Origin: UBA6115 sp050952935
Lineage (GTDB): Bacteria > Bacillota > Clostridia > Christensenellales > Aristaeellaceae
Assembly: GCA_050952935.1 (NCBI GenBank)
Contig: JBMNLS010000001.1
Coordinates: forward strand, 682,001 to 746,000
DNA: 64,000 nucleotides
Reading direction: 5' to 3'
The position numbers and the translations under genes were made by a program. Under the pieces are notes generated by a model. The model saw only the letters and a list, made by a program, of their open reading frames with translations. It searched no databases and was not told the DNA's origin. Each line of letters opens with the position of its first letter. The first letter of the stretch is position 1. Shown here one piece after another: positions 14,686 to 23,400 of this stretch.

Positions 14686-15414
14686 ATGCGTCATTTCTGG
14701 AACTGGGTCAAAAACGATGATGAGACCCGCACCCTTTATCTGGAAGGCGTGATCGCTGAGGAAAGCTGGTTTGCGGACGACGTAACCCCGGCCATGTTCA
14801 AGGAGGAGCTTTTCTCCGGGGACGGCCCGATCACGCTCCACATCAACAGCCCCGGCGGCGACTGCATCGCGGCCAGCCAGATCTACACCATGCTCATGGA
14901 TTATCCCCATGATGTGACCGTGCAGATCGACGGCATGGCGGCGAGCGCTGCCAGCGTGATTGCCATGGCGGGTACTCATGTCCGCATGAGTCCCACCAGC
15001 ATGATGATGATCCACAATCCCTTCACCGCAGCCATGGGTGATTCCGATGAAATGCGGAAAGCCATCCAGCTGCTGGATGAGGTAAAGGAATCCATCATCA
15101 ATGCCTACCAGATCAAGACTGGTCAGTCCCGTACCAAGCTGAGCCATCTCATGGACAGCGAAACGTGGATGAACGCCTGGAAAGCCAAGGAACTCGGTTT
15201 CTGTGACGAGGTCATGTTCGCCGAGGGCGATGCGCAGCCTGACACCCAAAACGTGTCGGGCTTTTCTTTTGCCCGGAAGACGGCAGCGGCCTGTCTCATG
15301 AACCGCGTGATGGCTTCCGTTCCCAAGCCTGAGCCTGAAAAGGCTCCGGTCGACGAAAACCGAGTACCTGCTGCGGAAGCGGAAGCCCGCCTGCAGCGCA
15401 CCAAGTACCTTTGA
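14686..15414 (+). CDS. ClpP-like head maturation protease (S14)
   Basis: The 242-residue protease has a ClpP fold: LHINSPGGDC for the oxyanion region, GMAASAAS carrying the nucleophilic Ser, and MMIHNP carrying the catalytic His. It cleaves the capsid precursor during head maturation, in place of a scaffold-linked protease. The ATG at 14686 has AAAGGAAG at good spacing; a GTG at 14677 would overlap the portal stop. Portal-ClpP-capsid is the standard HK97 order. Confidence 0.92.
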   Translation: MRHFWNWVKNDDETRTLYLEGVIAEESWFADDVTPAMFKEELFSGDGPITLHINSPGGDCIAASQIYTMLMDYPHDVTVQIDGMAASAASVIAMAGTHVRMSPTSMMMIHNPFTAAMGDSDEMRKAIQLLDEVKESIINAYQIKTGQSRTKLSHLMDSETWMNAWKAKELGFCDEVMFAEGDAQPDTQNVSGFSFARKTAAACLMNRVMASVPKPEPEKAPVDENRVPAAEAEARLQRTKYL

Positions 15415-15428
15415 GGAGGATGATCATT

Positions 15429-16637
15429 ATGAATGAACTCATGAACCTGCGCGACAAGCGCGTACAGACCTGGAACGCCGCCAAGGCTTTTCTGGAAAGC
15501 CATCGAGGCACGGACGGCACCCTGTCCGCAGAGGACGATGCCATCTTCAACAAGATGATGGATGAAGTGGACAAGCTCGGCAAGGAGGTCGTGCGGCTGG
15601 AAAAGCTGGAAGCCCTCGATGTGGAAATGTCCAAGGCTACCAGCAAGCCGCTGGCTTCCGCGCCTGTCACCCGGCTGGAGGAGGAAGCTCCCGTCAGCAA
15701 GACCGGACGCGGCACCAAGGACTACACCAAGAACTTCTGGAACGTGATGCGCTCCAAGTCCGTGTCCCATGAAGTGCTGAACGCCCTGCAGGTCGGCACT
15801 GACACCGAGGGCGGCTATCTCGTTCCTGACGAGTACGAGCGCACCCTGATCGAAGCCCTGGAAGACCAGAACATCTTCCGTCAGCTGGCCCATGTGATCC
15901 ACACCTCTTCCGGTGAGCGGAAGATCCCCGTGGTCGCGTCCAAGGGCACCGCAAGCTGGATCGATGAGGAAGCCGCCTATCCGGAGAGCGATGACTCCTT
16001 CGGTCAGGTCTCCATCGGCGCGTATAAGCTGGCCACCATGATCAAGATCAGCGAGGAGCTCCTGAACGACTCCGTCTTCGACATGCCCAGCTATATCGCT
16101 AAGGAGTTTGCCCGCCGGATCGGCGCTGCCGAGGAGGAAGCCTTCTTCACCGGGAACGGCACTGGACGTCCTCTGGGCATCCTGGCCGCGACGGGTGGTG
16201 CCGGGGTTGGCGTGACCGCTGCGAAGGCGGATGCCGTGACCTTTGATGAGGTGATGGATCTGTTCTACAGCCTGCGTGCTCCTTACCGCCGCAACTCCGT
16301 GTTCATCATGAACGACAGCACCGTCAAGGCGCTGCGGAAGCTGAAGGACGGCCAGGGCCAGTACCTGTGGCAGCCCGCTGTCACCGCCGCGACTCCGGAT
16401 ACTATCCTGAACCGCCCGGTGTACACCTCCACCTTCATGCCCACCCTGGCGACTGGGAACAAGACCATTCTGTTCGGCGACCTGGGCTACTACTGGGTGG
16501 CTGACCGTGAAGGCCGCTCTTTCAAGCGCCTGAACGAGCTCTATGCTCCCACGGGCCAGGTTGGCTTCCTTGCTTCCCAGCGTGTCGACGGTAAGCTGAT
16601 CCTGCCGGAGGCTGTGAAGGTGCTCCAGCAGGCGTAA
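15429..16637 (+). CDS. Major capsid protein, HK97 family
   Basis: The 402-residue precursor starts at the ATG at 15429, 8 bp after GAGGAGG. Residues 1-95 form the helical delta/scaffold domain, rich in Lys, Glu and Leu. The mature shell domain begins near the conserved GGYLVPDEYERTLIEAL and contains FFTGNGTGRPLGIL and a C-terminal LASQRVDGKLILPEAVKVL. It assembles the icosahedral head and is probably cleaved by the upstream protease between the two regions. Confidence 0.95.
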   Translation: MNELMNLRDKRVQTWNAAKAFLESHRGTDGTLSAEDDAIFNKMMDEVDKLGKEVVRLEKLEALDVEMSKATSKPLASAPVTRLEEEAPVSKTGRGTKDYTKNFWNVMRSKSVSHEVLNALQVGTDTEGGYLVPDEYERTLIEALEDQNIFRQLAHVIHTSSGERKIPVVASKGTASWIDEEAAYPESDDSFGQVSIGAYKLATMIKISEELLNDSVFDMPSYIAKEFARRIGAAEEEAFFTGNGTGRPLGILAATGGAGVGVTAAKADAVTFDEVMDLFYSLRAPYRRNSVFIMNDSTVKALRKLKDGQGQYLWQPAVTAATPDTILNRPVYTSTFMPTLATGNKTILFGDLGYYWVADREGRSFKRLNELYAPTGQVGFLASQRVDGKLILPEAVKVLQQA

Positions 16638-16647
16638 GCCGTGATCC

Positions 16648-16680
16648 AGGGAGCCGTCTGATGCCAGGCGGCTCCCTTTG
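16648..16680 (+). terminator. Hairpin after capsid gene (attenuator)
   Basis: The 9-bp arms AGGGAGCCG (16648-16656) and CGGCTCCCT (16669-16677) are perfectly complementary, followed by TTTG. The short T-run suggests partial termination or a 3' stabilising hairpin for the abundant capsid transcript. Confidence 0.5.
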
Positions 16681-16697
16681 ATAAGGAGGAATGACTT

Positions 16698-17018
16698 ATG
16701 GCGAACACTTACAACACCAAGAACTACTTTGCTCACGGCGGCGAGCAGCTGGTGATCGGCGGCAAGCTGACCTTTCTGGACGGTGCGGAGGTCGAGAATT
16801 TTCCCGGCAGCGCCAGCGGAAACGCGGCTTCCGGCACCGCTCCTTATGTGGCTGACAGCGAGGCGACCACCGTAGCCAACCTGAAGAATGACTTCAACGC
16901 CCTGCTGGCTGCGCTGCGCACCGCCGGAGTGCTGTCCGCGACCGCGCCTGCCGCGACGGAGCCTGAAACCACTGACCCTGAAACGCCTGCCGAGGGAACT
17001 GAGGGCGGTGGTTCCTGA
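16698..17018 (+). CDS. Phage head fibre-like protein
   Basis: This 106-residue protein ends its folded part with VADSEATTVANLKNDFNALLAALRTAGV, a pattern common in annotated head fibre or decoration proteins of clostridial phages. A low-complexity acidic tail of Thr, Pro and Glu follows. It may decorate the capsid surface. It is preceded by ATAAGGAGG and overlaps the next start by one base. Confidence 0.7.
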   Translation: MANTYNTKNYFAHGGEQLVIGGKLTFLDGAEVENFPGSASGNAASGTAPYVADSEATTVANLKNDFNALLAALRTAGVLSATAPAATEPETTDPETPAEGTEGGGS

Positions 17019-17326
17019 TGATCGTCACGGTCGATGAGGTCAAAACCCATCTGCGCATCCAGCACGATGAGGAGGACGACTACATCGAAAGCCTGATCAA
17101 ACAGGCGCAGACCGCCGCCGAGGATTACTGCCGGGTTTCCTTTGAGGAACCTGACGAGGATGGAAATGTACCGGAAGCACCGGAACCCGTCCGTCTGGCG
17201 GTCATCCTCATGACCAGCTTCTACTATGAAAACCGGGACATCCCGGACATGACCACCTACAAGGCTACCCGGATGGCCTTCGACAGTCTGCTGTATCCGT
17301 ACCGCGATCCGGAAAAGATGTTCTGA
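17018..17326 (+). CDS. Head-tail connector (gp6-like, DNA packaging)
   Basis: This 102-residue helical protein begins MIVTVDEVKTHLRIQHDEED and has the LIKQAQTAAEDYC segment of Phage_connect_1 proteins. It forms the adaptor ring under the portal. Its position, after capsid genes and before the head closure gene, agrees. Confidence 0.88.
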   Translation: MIVTVDEVKTHLRIQHDEEDDYIESLIKQAQTAAEDYCRVSFEEPDEDGNVPEAPEPVRLAVILMTSFYYENRDIPDMTTYKATRMAFDSLLYPYRDPEKMF

Positions 17327-17340
17327 GGAGGCGATGACCT

Positions 17341-17700
17341 GTGCGCGGTTATAAAAACTTCGACAGCGATCCGCATCCCGGAGACCTGCGTCACATGATC
17401 GAGATCGGATACACCGAGAACCAGATCAATGAAAATGGCTATCCGGAACCTACGGATGTGGTGGTATGCCGCGTATGGGCCGCTGTGACGGACGCCGGGA
17501 ACCAGCACTACCGCAGCGCGGACGTCATGAACACCGAGGCCGTCATCAACTTCACCATCCGGTACCGGGAGGACATCAAGCCCGGCATGTGGGTGCGCTT
17601 TCAGGGAGATAAATGGAATATCTCCACTCTGGGCGAGTACAGCTTCAAGCGCACCTATCTGGGGCTGAAGGCTTCTATTGCCAAGGGGGTGAGCGGATGA
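17341..17700 (+). CDS. Phage head closure protein (SPP1 gp16-like)
   Basis: The 119-residue protein starts with GTG at 17341 behind GAGGAGG. Its beta-rich sequence includes the core VWAAVTDAGNQHYRSADVMN and NFTIRYREDIKPGMWVRF, typical of the Phage_H_T_join family that seals the head-tail interface. Its stop overlaps the next ATG (ATGA). Confidence 0.85.
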   Translation: MRGYKNFDSDPHPGDLRHMIEIGYTENQINENGYPEPTDVVVCRVWAAVTDAGNQHYRSADVMNTEAVINFTIRYREDIKPGMWVRFQGDKWNISTLGEYSFKRTYLGLKASIAKGVSG

Positions 17701-18062
17701 AGCAGGTCAACGCGGCGCTCAAGGATATCGGCATTCCGGTTTACGCAGGTGTCTGGCGGGCCACATCGCCCAATCAGAATCCGCCTGTGCAGTACTGCGT
17801 CTATTCCACGACCACCACGGAAGCCAGCCATCATGACGATCATGTGACCAGCCTGCGCACCTATGTATACCTGAACCTATGGAGCGACATTGATCCGACC
17901 GATATGGCGGATACGATCCGGCAGGCCATGTACGCCTATGGCTTCTTCATGGTGGAGGAATCCGACAAGGGATATAACCAGCCCGCCTACGACACGGCCA
18001 CCCGGCAGTACACGGTGCAGTGGACATGGTGCTGGAGGGAGGATGTGGACTATGGCAATTGA
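17697..18062 (+). CDS. Phage tail completion / minor tail protein
   Basis: This 121-residue protein starts at the overlapping ATG at 17697. It contains PPVQYCVYSTTTTEASHHDD and YVYLNLWSDIDPTDMADTIR, which resemble tail terminator or DUF3168-type proteins that cap the tail tube. In this phage it precedes the HK97-gp10-like gene, a reversal of the more usual order. The assignment rests mainly on position and fold impression. Confidence 0.65.
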   Translation: MKQVNAALKDIGIPVYAGVWRATSPNQNPPVQYCVYSTTTTEASHHDDHVTSLRTYVYLNLWSDIDPTDMADTIRQAMYAYGFFMVEESDKGYNQPAYDTATRQYTVQWTWCWREDVDYGN

Positions 18063-18462
18063 ACTGAGGGGCTTTGAGGATCTCCAGAATGACATGGTCA
18101 ACATGGCCTATGCACTGGATCAGGGGCCGGGCGTGAACCGTGCCCTGAAGGCGGGTGCTGTGCCCATCGAGGAGCAGATGCTCCACAATGCCAGCACCGA
18201 CCCGAAGATCATCACGGATGCCCTGCACTCGTCCATCCATACGGGCAAGGTCAAGCAAAAGCGCGGAGGCGGCAAGCAGATCACCATCGGTGTCCACCAC
18301 AGCGAGAACGGCGCGTATTACGCCAACCCTGTGGAGTTTGGGCACGGCGGGCCTGCTCCAGCCCCCGCGCATCCTTTTGTGCGGCCTGCCTTCGACACCC
18401 GGGCCGATGAGGCCTTTTCTGAAATCAAGCGCGTCCTGCGGGACGAGCTCAAGAACCGATGA
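18052..18462 (+). CDS. HK97 gp10-like head-tail joining protein
   Basis: The 136-residue protein starts at the ATG at 18052 after GGAGG and overlaps the preceding gene by 11 bp. It begins with the typical IELRGFEDLQNDM, then a basic central part, then the conserved ANPVEFGHGG and AHPFVRPAFDTRADEAF. The family acts in tail assembly at the head-tail joint. Confidence 0.88.
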   Translation: MAIELRGFEDLQNDMVNMAYALDQGPGVNRALKAGAVPIEEQMLHNASTDPKIITDALHSSIHTGKVKQKRGGGKQITIGVHHSENGAYYANPVEFGHGGPAPAPAHPFVRPAFDTRADEAFSEIKRVLRDELKNR

Positions 18463-18479
18463 ATTGGAGGTAAAACATT

Positions 18480-19097
18480 ATGGCTAATACTCCTGCGGCT
18501 TCTCCGACCGTTTCTTCTACGGTCGGCCTGAAGAACATGGTGATCGCCCCGCTGACGGTCGACACCGAGGAAACCCTGACCTATGGCGATCTGCAGCTGG
18601 TGGCTGGCGCGATTGAAGCCAGCATCACCCCTGAAAACGCCGACCCGGACATCCAGTACGCCGATGACATCGAATTCGATGTGCTGTATCCCGATCCTGA
18701 GCTCACCTTCACCACGAAGATGGCGGACATTCCGCTGGCCATCCAGGAACAGATCTTCGGCAATCAGATCGATGACAACGGTGTCCTGATCCGCTCTTCC
18801 ACGGACAAGCCTCCGTACTTTGCCGTGGGCTTCAAGAGCGAAAAGTCCAACCACAAGTTCCGCTATGTGTGGCTGTACAAGGTGCGGGCCAAGCCCCTGA
18901 CCGAGAACTACGCCACCAAGGAGGGCACCACGATCACCCGCCAGACAGGCGATGTGGAATGGACTGCCATCAAGCGCACCAATGACGGGCGCTACCAGGC
19001 TGTTGCCGATGAGGGCGAGAACGGCTTCACGGCTGAGAAGGGTGAAACCTTCCTGCAGTCCGTGTATACGCCTGTGATCACACCGCCCAGCCCGTAA
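18480..19097 (+). CDS. Major tail protein (phi13-type)
   Basis: This 205-residue beta-rich protein contains VGLKNMVIAPLT and the ASITPENADPDIQYADDIEFD segment usual in clostridial major tail proteins. It polymerises into the tail tube. A perfect hairpin follows the stop, as expected for a highly expressed gene. The ribosome site ATTGGAGG precedes the ATG. Confidence 0.9.
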   Translation: MANTPAASPTVSSTVGLKNMVIAPLTVDTEETLTYGDLQLVAGAIEASITPENADPDIQYADDIEFDVLYPDPELTFTTKMADIPLAIQEQIFGNQIDDNGVLIRSSTDKPPYFAVGFKSEKSNHKFRYVWLYKVRAKPLTENYATKEGTTITRQTGDVEWTAIKRTNDGRYQAVADEGENGFTAEKGETFLQSVYTPVITPPSP

Positions 19098-19111
19098 GCA
19101 TCACCACACCT

Positions 19112-19143
19112 GCTGCCGCACTGCCATGGCGCTGTGCGGCAGC
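19112..19143 (+). terminator. Hairpin after major tail protein (attenuator)
   Basis: The 10-bp perfect arms GCTGCCGCAC (19112-19121) and GTGCGGCAGC (19134-19143) are followed by TACTTTT. It probably reduces transcription into the chaperone and tape-measure genes. Confidence 0.6.
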
Positions 19144-19170
19144 TACTTTTGAAGTTTTGGAGGTATGAAT

Positions 19171-19581
19171 ATGATCACCTGTACGCTCGGTGAAAAGAAA
19201 TACACCGTTGACTTCGTTTCCGGCAGGGCGCTGCGTGAAATGGAGCCCGCTTCCAAGATGTACGGCAGGCTGGTGCGCCTGTCCCAGGATGCGACCGAGG
19301 GCAAGGATGTCTCTCAGGAACAGCTGACCGTGACCGATGCCCTGGACACCATGGTGAAGTGGTTCTGCATTCTGTTCAACAATCAGTTCACGCCGGATGA
19401 GGTCTACGACAACTATCCCGCTGACCGTCTGATGCATGACATCGCGCTGGCGCTGATGGCCACCCAGACCCAGACCACGGAGGTGCTGGACACTTTCCCT
19501 ACGATTCCGGCGGTGCAGGAAGCGGAGCAGATTCTGGCGGAGGCGGAGAATCCGGAAGTGACGATCCCGCAGGAAGCCTGA
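19171..19581 (+). CDS. Tail assembly chaperone (gpG-like)
   Basis: The 136-residue protein starts at the ATG at 19171, at good distance from GGAGGT; the ATG at 19165 is too close. It begins ITCTLGEKKYTVDFVSGRAL and has the helical, acidic make-up of the gpG family. It sits between the major tail protein and the tape measure, the standard location. A second frame opens across its stop and would extend it. Confidence 0.85.
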   Translation: MITCTLGEKKYTVDFVSGRALREMEPASKMYGRLVRLSQDATEGKDVSQEQLTVTDALDTMVKWFCILFNNQFTPDEVYDNYPADRLMHDIALALMATQTQTTEVLDTFPTIPAVQEAEQILAEAENPEVTIPQEA

Positions 19582-19769
19582 CCCTGCCGGAATACATCTA
19601 TGCCACCTACAACGAACTGATGAAGAACGGCTGGCGCATGAAGGAAATCGATGAAATGGACATGCTGGGCTTCCTGCGCCTGCGGGCATGGGACGCCCGG
19701 CGGGAGCAGGAAAAGAAGAAACCCCGCCATGCTTACATTGACGAGGTGTGGGGATCGGTGAAGCCGTGA
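19572..19769 (+). CDS. Tail assembly chaperone frameshift extension (gpT-like)
   Basis: In the -1 frame, the sequence continues past the gpG stop as GSLTLPEYIYATYNELMKNG and ends HAYIDEVWGSVKP, 65 residues in all. PEYIYATYNELMKNGW is typical of the T part of gpGT fusions, where a programmed -1 ribosomal shift adds this tail. No classical slippery heptamer was seen at the overlap, so the exact slip point is unknown. A separate start is possible but no ribosome site is visible. Confidence 0.7.
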   Translation, partial: GSLTLPEYIYATYNELMKNGWRMKEIDEMDMLGFLRLRAWDARREQEKKKPRHAYIDEVWGSVKP

Positions 19770-19773
19770 TCTT

Positions 19774-20376
19774 CTACTGCTGCTTTTGGAATATGTAATT
19801 ATGCCACACAGTTCCATCCCAGCCGACTTCATCAACATAGGAGAATAATCCTTCGGCTGATTGGATCATTTCTTCTTTTGTATGAGCTATAAAGTTGCGG
19901 TCGTATTCTTCACCGTCGATGATTTTGACACTCCGCTCTATTAGCTTCCCATGACCTTCACGAATGGTAATGAACAGACGCCCAGAATCAGCCATAACAT
20001 TATGCATTCGCAAAAAAGCATCCCGGAGCATCGCTGTTTCAATGTGCACCAAGCCCGCAATAACGAAGATGGCATCAACTTTACCGATGTATGAATAGTC
20101 ATTCAGAATGTTATCTACATAGAATGTTATGTCAGGGTTTCGTTCTCTGGCAATCTGTATGCTTTCTTCGCTGAAATCAATACCGACAACTTCATAACCG
20201 AGGTTATGAATACGCTGCGAATCATATCCACATCCGCAGCAAAGATCCAAGAATCTGCTGCCAGCAGGAAACTGTTTTGCAAAGTCAAGAAGCGCAGGGA
20301 TTAACGATTCACCACTGTAGCCGGACGCAGCCCAGTCAAGTGCCGTCTTGTTGTAGAAATCAGCTGTCCCTTTCAT
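19774..20376 (-). CDS. SAM-dependent methyltransferase (class I), phage cargo
   Basis: This 200-residue protein begins MKGTADFYNKTALDWAASGY and carries the SAM-binding motif FLDLCCGCGYDSQRI near residue 45, the acidic VVGIDFSEESIQIA, and HIETAMLRDAFLRMH. It resembles small-molecule or ubiE-type methyltransferases rather than DNA enzymes. It is inserted backwards between the tail chaperone and tape-measure genes with its own promoter, so it is cargo. The ATG at 20376 follows AAGGAG. Confidence 0.85.
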   Translation of the reverse strand: MKGTADFYNKTALDWAASGYSGESLIPALLDFAKQFPAGSRFLDLCCGCGYDSQRIHNLGYEVVGIDFSEESIQIARERNPDITFYVDNILNDYSYIGKVDAIFVIAGLVHIETAMLRDAFLRMHNVMADSGRLFITIREGHGKLIERSVKIIDGEEYDRNFIAHTKEEMIQSAEGLFSYVDEVGWDGTVWHNYIFQKQQ

Positions 20377-20420
20377 CGCTCTCACTCCTTACAACAAAAA
20401 ATGGATATCGGACAAATTCT

Positions 20421-20449
20421 ATTATATGCCCGCCGCCCCAAAACCACAA
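20421..20449 (-). promoter_or_regulatory. Promoter of the methyltransferase cargo gene
   Basis: On the minus strand TTGTGG (20444-20449) and TATAAT (20421-20426) are separated by 17 bp. This would allow expression from the silent prophage. Confidence 0.6.
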
Positions 20450-20470
20450 TGGAAAAGAAGGTGAAATTTC

Positions 20471-23400
20471 ATGGCCGAAACTCTGCGCGAACTGGTGGTC
20501 GCGCTGTCGCTGGACTCCAGCAATTTCTCGCGCAACATGCGTACCATCAACCAGCAGATCAAGGAAGCCGAGTCCACCTTCCGTCTGGCCGGAGCTGGCG
20601 TACAGAATTATGAAAAGACCATCGCGGGCACGGAAGCCAAGCTGTCCATGCTGGGTCAGAAGCTCACCCAGCAGCAGCGGGCTGTGGAGCAGTACAGCCG
20701 GGCGCTGGTGGCGGCGAACGATAAGCTGAAGGAAAACTACGACCGCCATCAGGATTACACCCAGCGGCTGGAGCAGGCAAAGGCCCGTCAGGAAGACCTG
20801 CGCTTCGAGGTGGAAGCGGCCACCTATGCCTATGAGAATTACCGTGATTCCCTGGGCGAAACGGACTCCGCCACCATCGCCGCCAAGCAGAATCTGGAGC
20901 GGTACCAGGAAGAATACGCAGATGCCACCGCCGAGGTCACCAAGCTGGAAGGCCAGGTCAAGGCCCTGCAGAAAACCATGCAGAACAGCGCGGATGCTGT
21001 CAGCAAGGCCACCACCGACCTGAACAACGCCAAGGCCGCTGTGAAGGACACGGAAGCGGAAATCCGCAGGCTGACGGAACAGCTGTACCGGATGCAGTCC
21101 GCATGGACGCAGGCAGGAGAATCCCTGACCGCTATCTCCAAGAAATGCGAGACGATCTCCAAGGCTATGACCAAGGCCGGGAAATCCCTCACGACCCATG
21201 TCACGGCTCCCATCACGGCGCTGGGTACTGCTGCTGTGAAGGCCAGCATCGACTATGAATATGCCTTTGCCGACGTCCGGAAGACCGTGGACGCCACCGA
21301 AGAGGAATATAACTCCCTGTCCGATTCCGTGAAGAAGATGAGCACGGAGGTTGCCGCTTCTGCGGAAGAGATCGCAGAGGTCATGTCCATCGCAGGCCAG
21401 TTGGGCATTGAGAATGAGCATCTGGCTGAATTTACCCGCACTATGATCGACCTGGGTAACAGCACCAACCTGGTGGCTGCGGATGCCGCCAGCGAAGCGG
21501 CCCGGTTTGCCAACATCATGGGTATGAGTCAGGGTCAGTTCCAGAATCTCGGTTCCGCGCTGGTGGATCTGGGCAATAACTATGCTACGACTGAATCCGA
21601 AATCCTGGCCATGTCCATGCGCCTTGCTGGCGCGGGCAAGCAGGTCGGTTTGTCGGAAGCGCAGATTCTGGGCTTTGCTACGGCGCTTTCCTCTGTCGGC
21701 ATTGAAGCCCAGATGGGCGGCTCCGCTTTCTCCAAAGCACTGGTGAAAATGGAAGTCGCATCTGCGACGGGCGGCGATGCCCTGGAGGACTTTGCGAAGG
21801 TCTCCGGCATGACAGCCAAGCAGTTCAAGGCTTTGTGGGACAGCGATCCCGCAGCGGCCTTCCAGTCCTTCATCGTCGGTCTTTCCAAAATGGATGAGGA
21901 AGGCGAAAGCGCAATCGCCACTTTGGAAGAAATCGGCATCAAGGAAGTCCGCCTGCGTGATACCCTGCTGCGCTCCACCAATGCGACGGAGCTTTTCTCC
22001 CGAGCACAGGAGACCGCCAACAGGGCATGGAGAGAGAATGCCGCCCTGACCAATGAAGCCAACAAGCGGTATGCTACCACGAAATCCCGGCTGACAAACC
22101 TGAAGAACACGGCGCTCATGTTCGCCCGACAGATCGGCGACGACCTGAATCCGACGATCCAGCAGATCATCGACAAAGCCGGAGAGCTACTGCAGAAGTT
22201 CCTTTCACTGGACAAGACCCAGCGGGAGTCCATCGTGAAATGGGCCGCGTTTGCCGCCGCTGTCGGCCCCGTCGTGCTGGTTTTAGGCAAGGTCGTGGGT
22301 GCGGTCGGTACCGTCACCGGAGCCCTTGGAAAGGCCTTCACGGCCATCGGCAAGTTCTCCGCTTCCGTCTCCATGGCAGGCGGCGGGATCGGAGGCTTTG
22401 TGAAGGTACTGGCTTCCTCCAAGGTGGCCATGGTCGCTCTTGCCGCTGCGCTGGTGTATGGCGCGGTGAAGCTGGTGGACGTTGCGTCCGGAGCGAAAGC
22501 CGCCCGTGAAGCGCTGGAAGGCATGGCGAAGACCGCCAAGTCCTGGAAGGAAACCGCCGCCGAAACCTTCTACGGCAGCAGCCAGGGCCTGTCCTTCTTC
22601 GGCATGAGCAAGGATGACTTCAAGCGGGCCACCGGAAACAGCCGCGAATGGCTGAACGGCCTGCTGGATGTCTGGTCGGACGGCAAGAAGGAAACCAACG
22701 AGATCGTTTCAGAATGGACGGAATCCTTCAAGAGCCTGACCGCCAGCACCCGTGAGGAGCTCACCAGCCTGAAGGAAACTGCCGACCAGGCGGGCTATTC
22801 TTCCGTTTCCGCACAGCTGCAGGCTGACATCGACACTCTGGACTCCATGGACAAGGAAATCGCCCGGCTGCTGAAAAAGAAGCAGAACAGGAAGCTGTCG
22901 GAGCGCGATAAAGTCCGCCTGCAGGAGCTCATCGACACCCGCGAGGCCATCGAGGTCAAATACCACCTGTCCGCCGCCGACACGGACGGCTTCGACACCA
23001 TCCGGAACAAGGTGGAAGCCGAAGTGGCTCGTGCGGAAGCCCGCGGGCAGGAAGTCAGCGCCACTGTGTATGAAAACGCCATGGTTGCCGCCGCCGAGGG
23101 CATGTCCGCTGTCAATACTTCTCTGGACGAGCAGTACGACAAGGAATATGCCCTGATCCAGCTGATTGAGAACAGCACGGAGCGTCAGCAGGCACTGGAT
23201 GCTCTGAACGCCAAGTACAACAGTGACCGCCGGGCCGCTGCCATGGAATACGCCCAGCTGATGGCCGATGTCGTGATGCCCGTCTGGCAGCAGGACGATA
23301 TCCAGACCGCAAAAACACAGGTCGGCGACCTGATGCAGCTGCTCCGGCAGTACAGCGCGGCTTCCACCGATGCCGAGAAGAAATCCTTCCTGCCGCAGCT

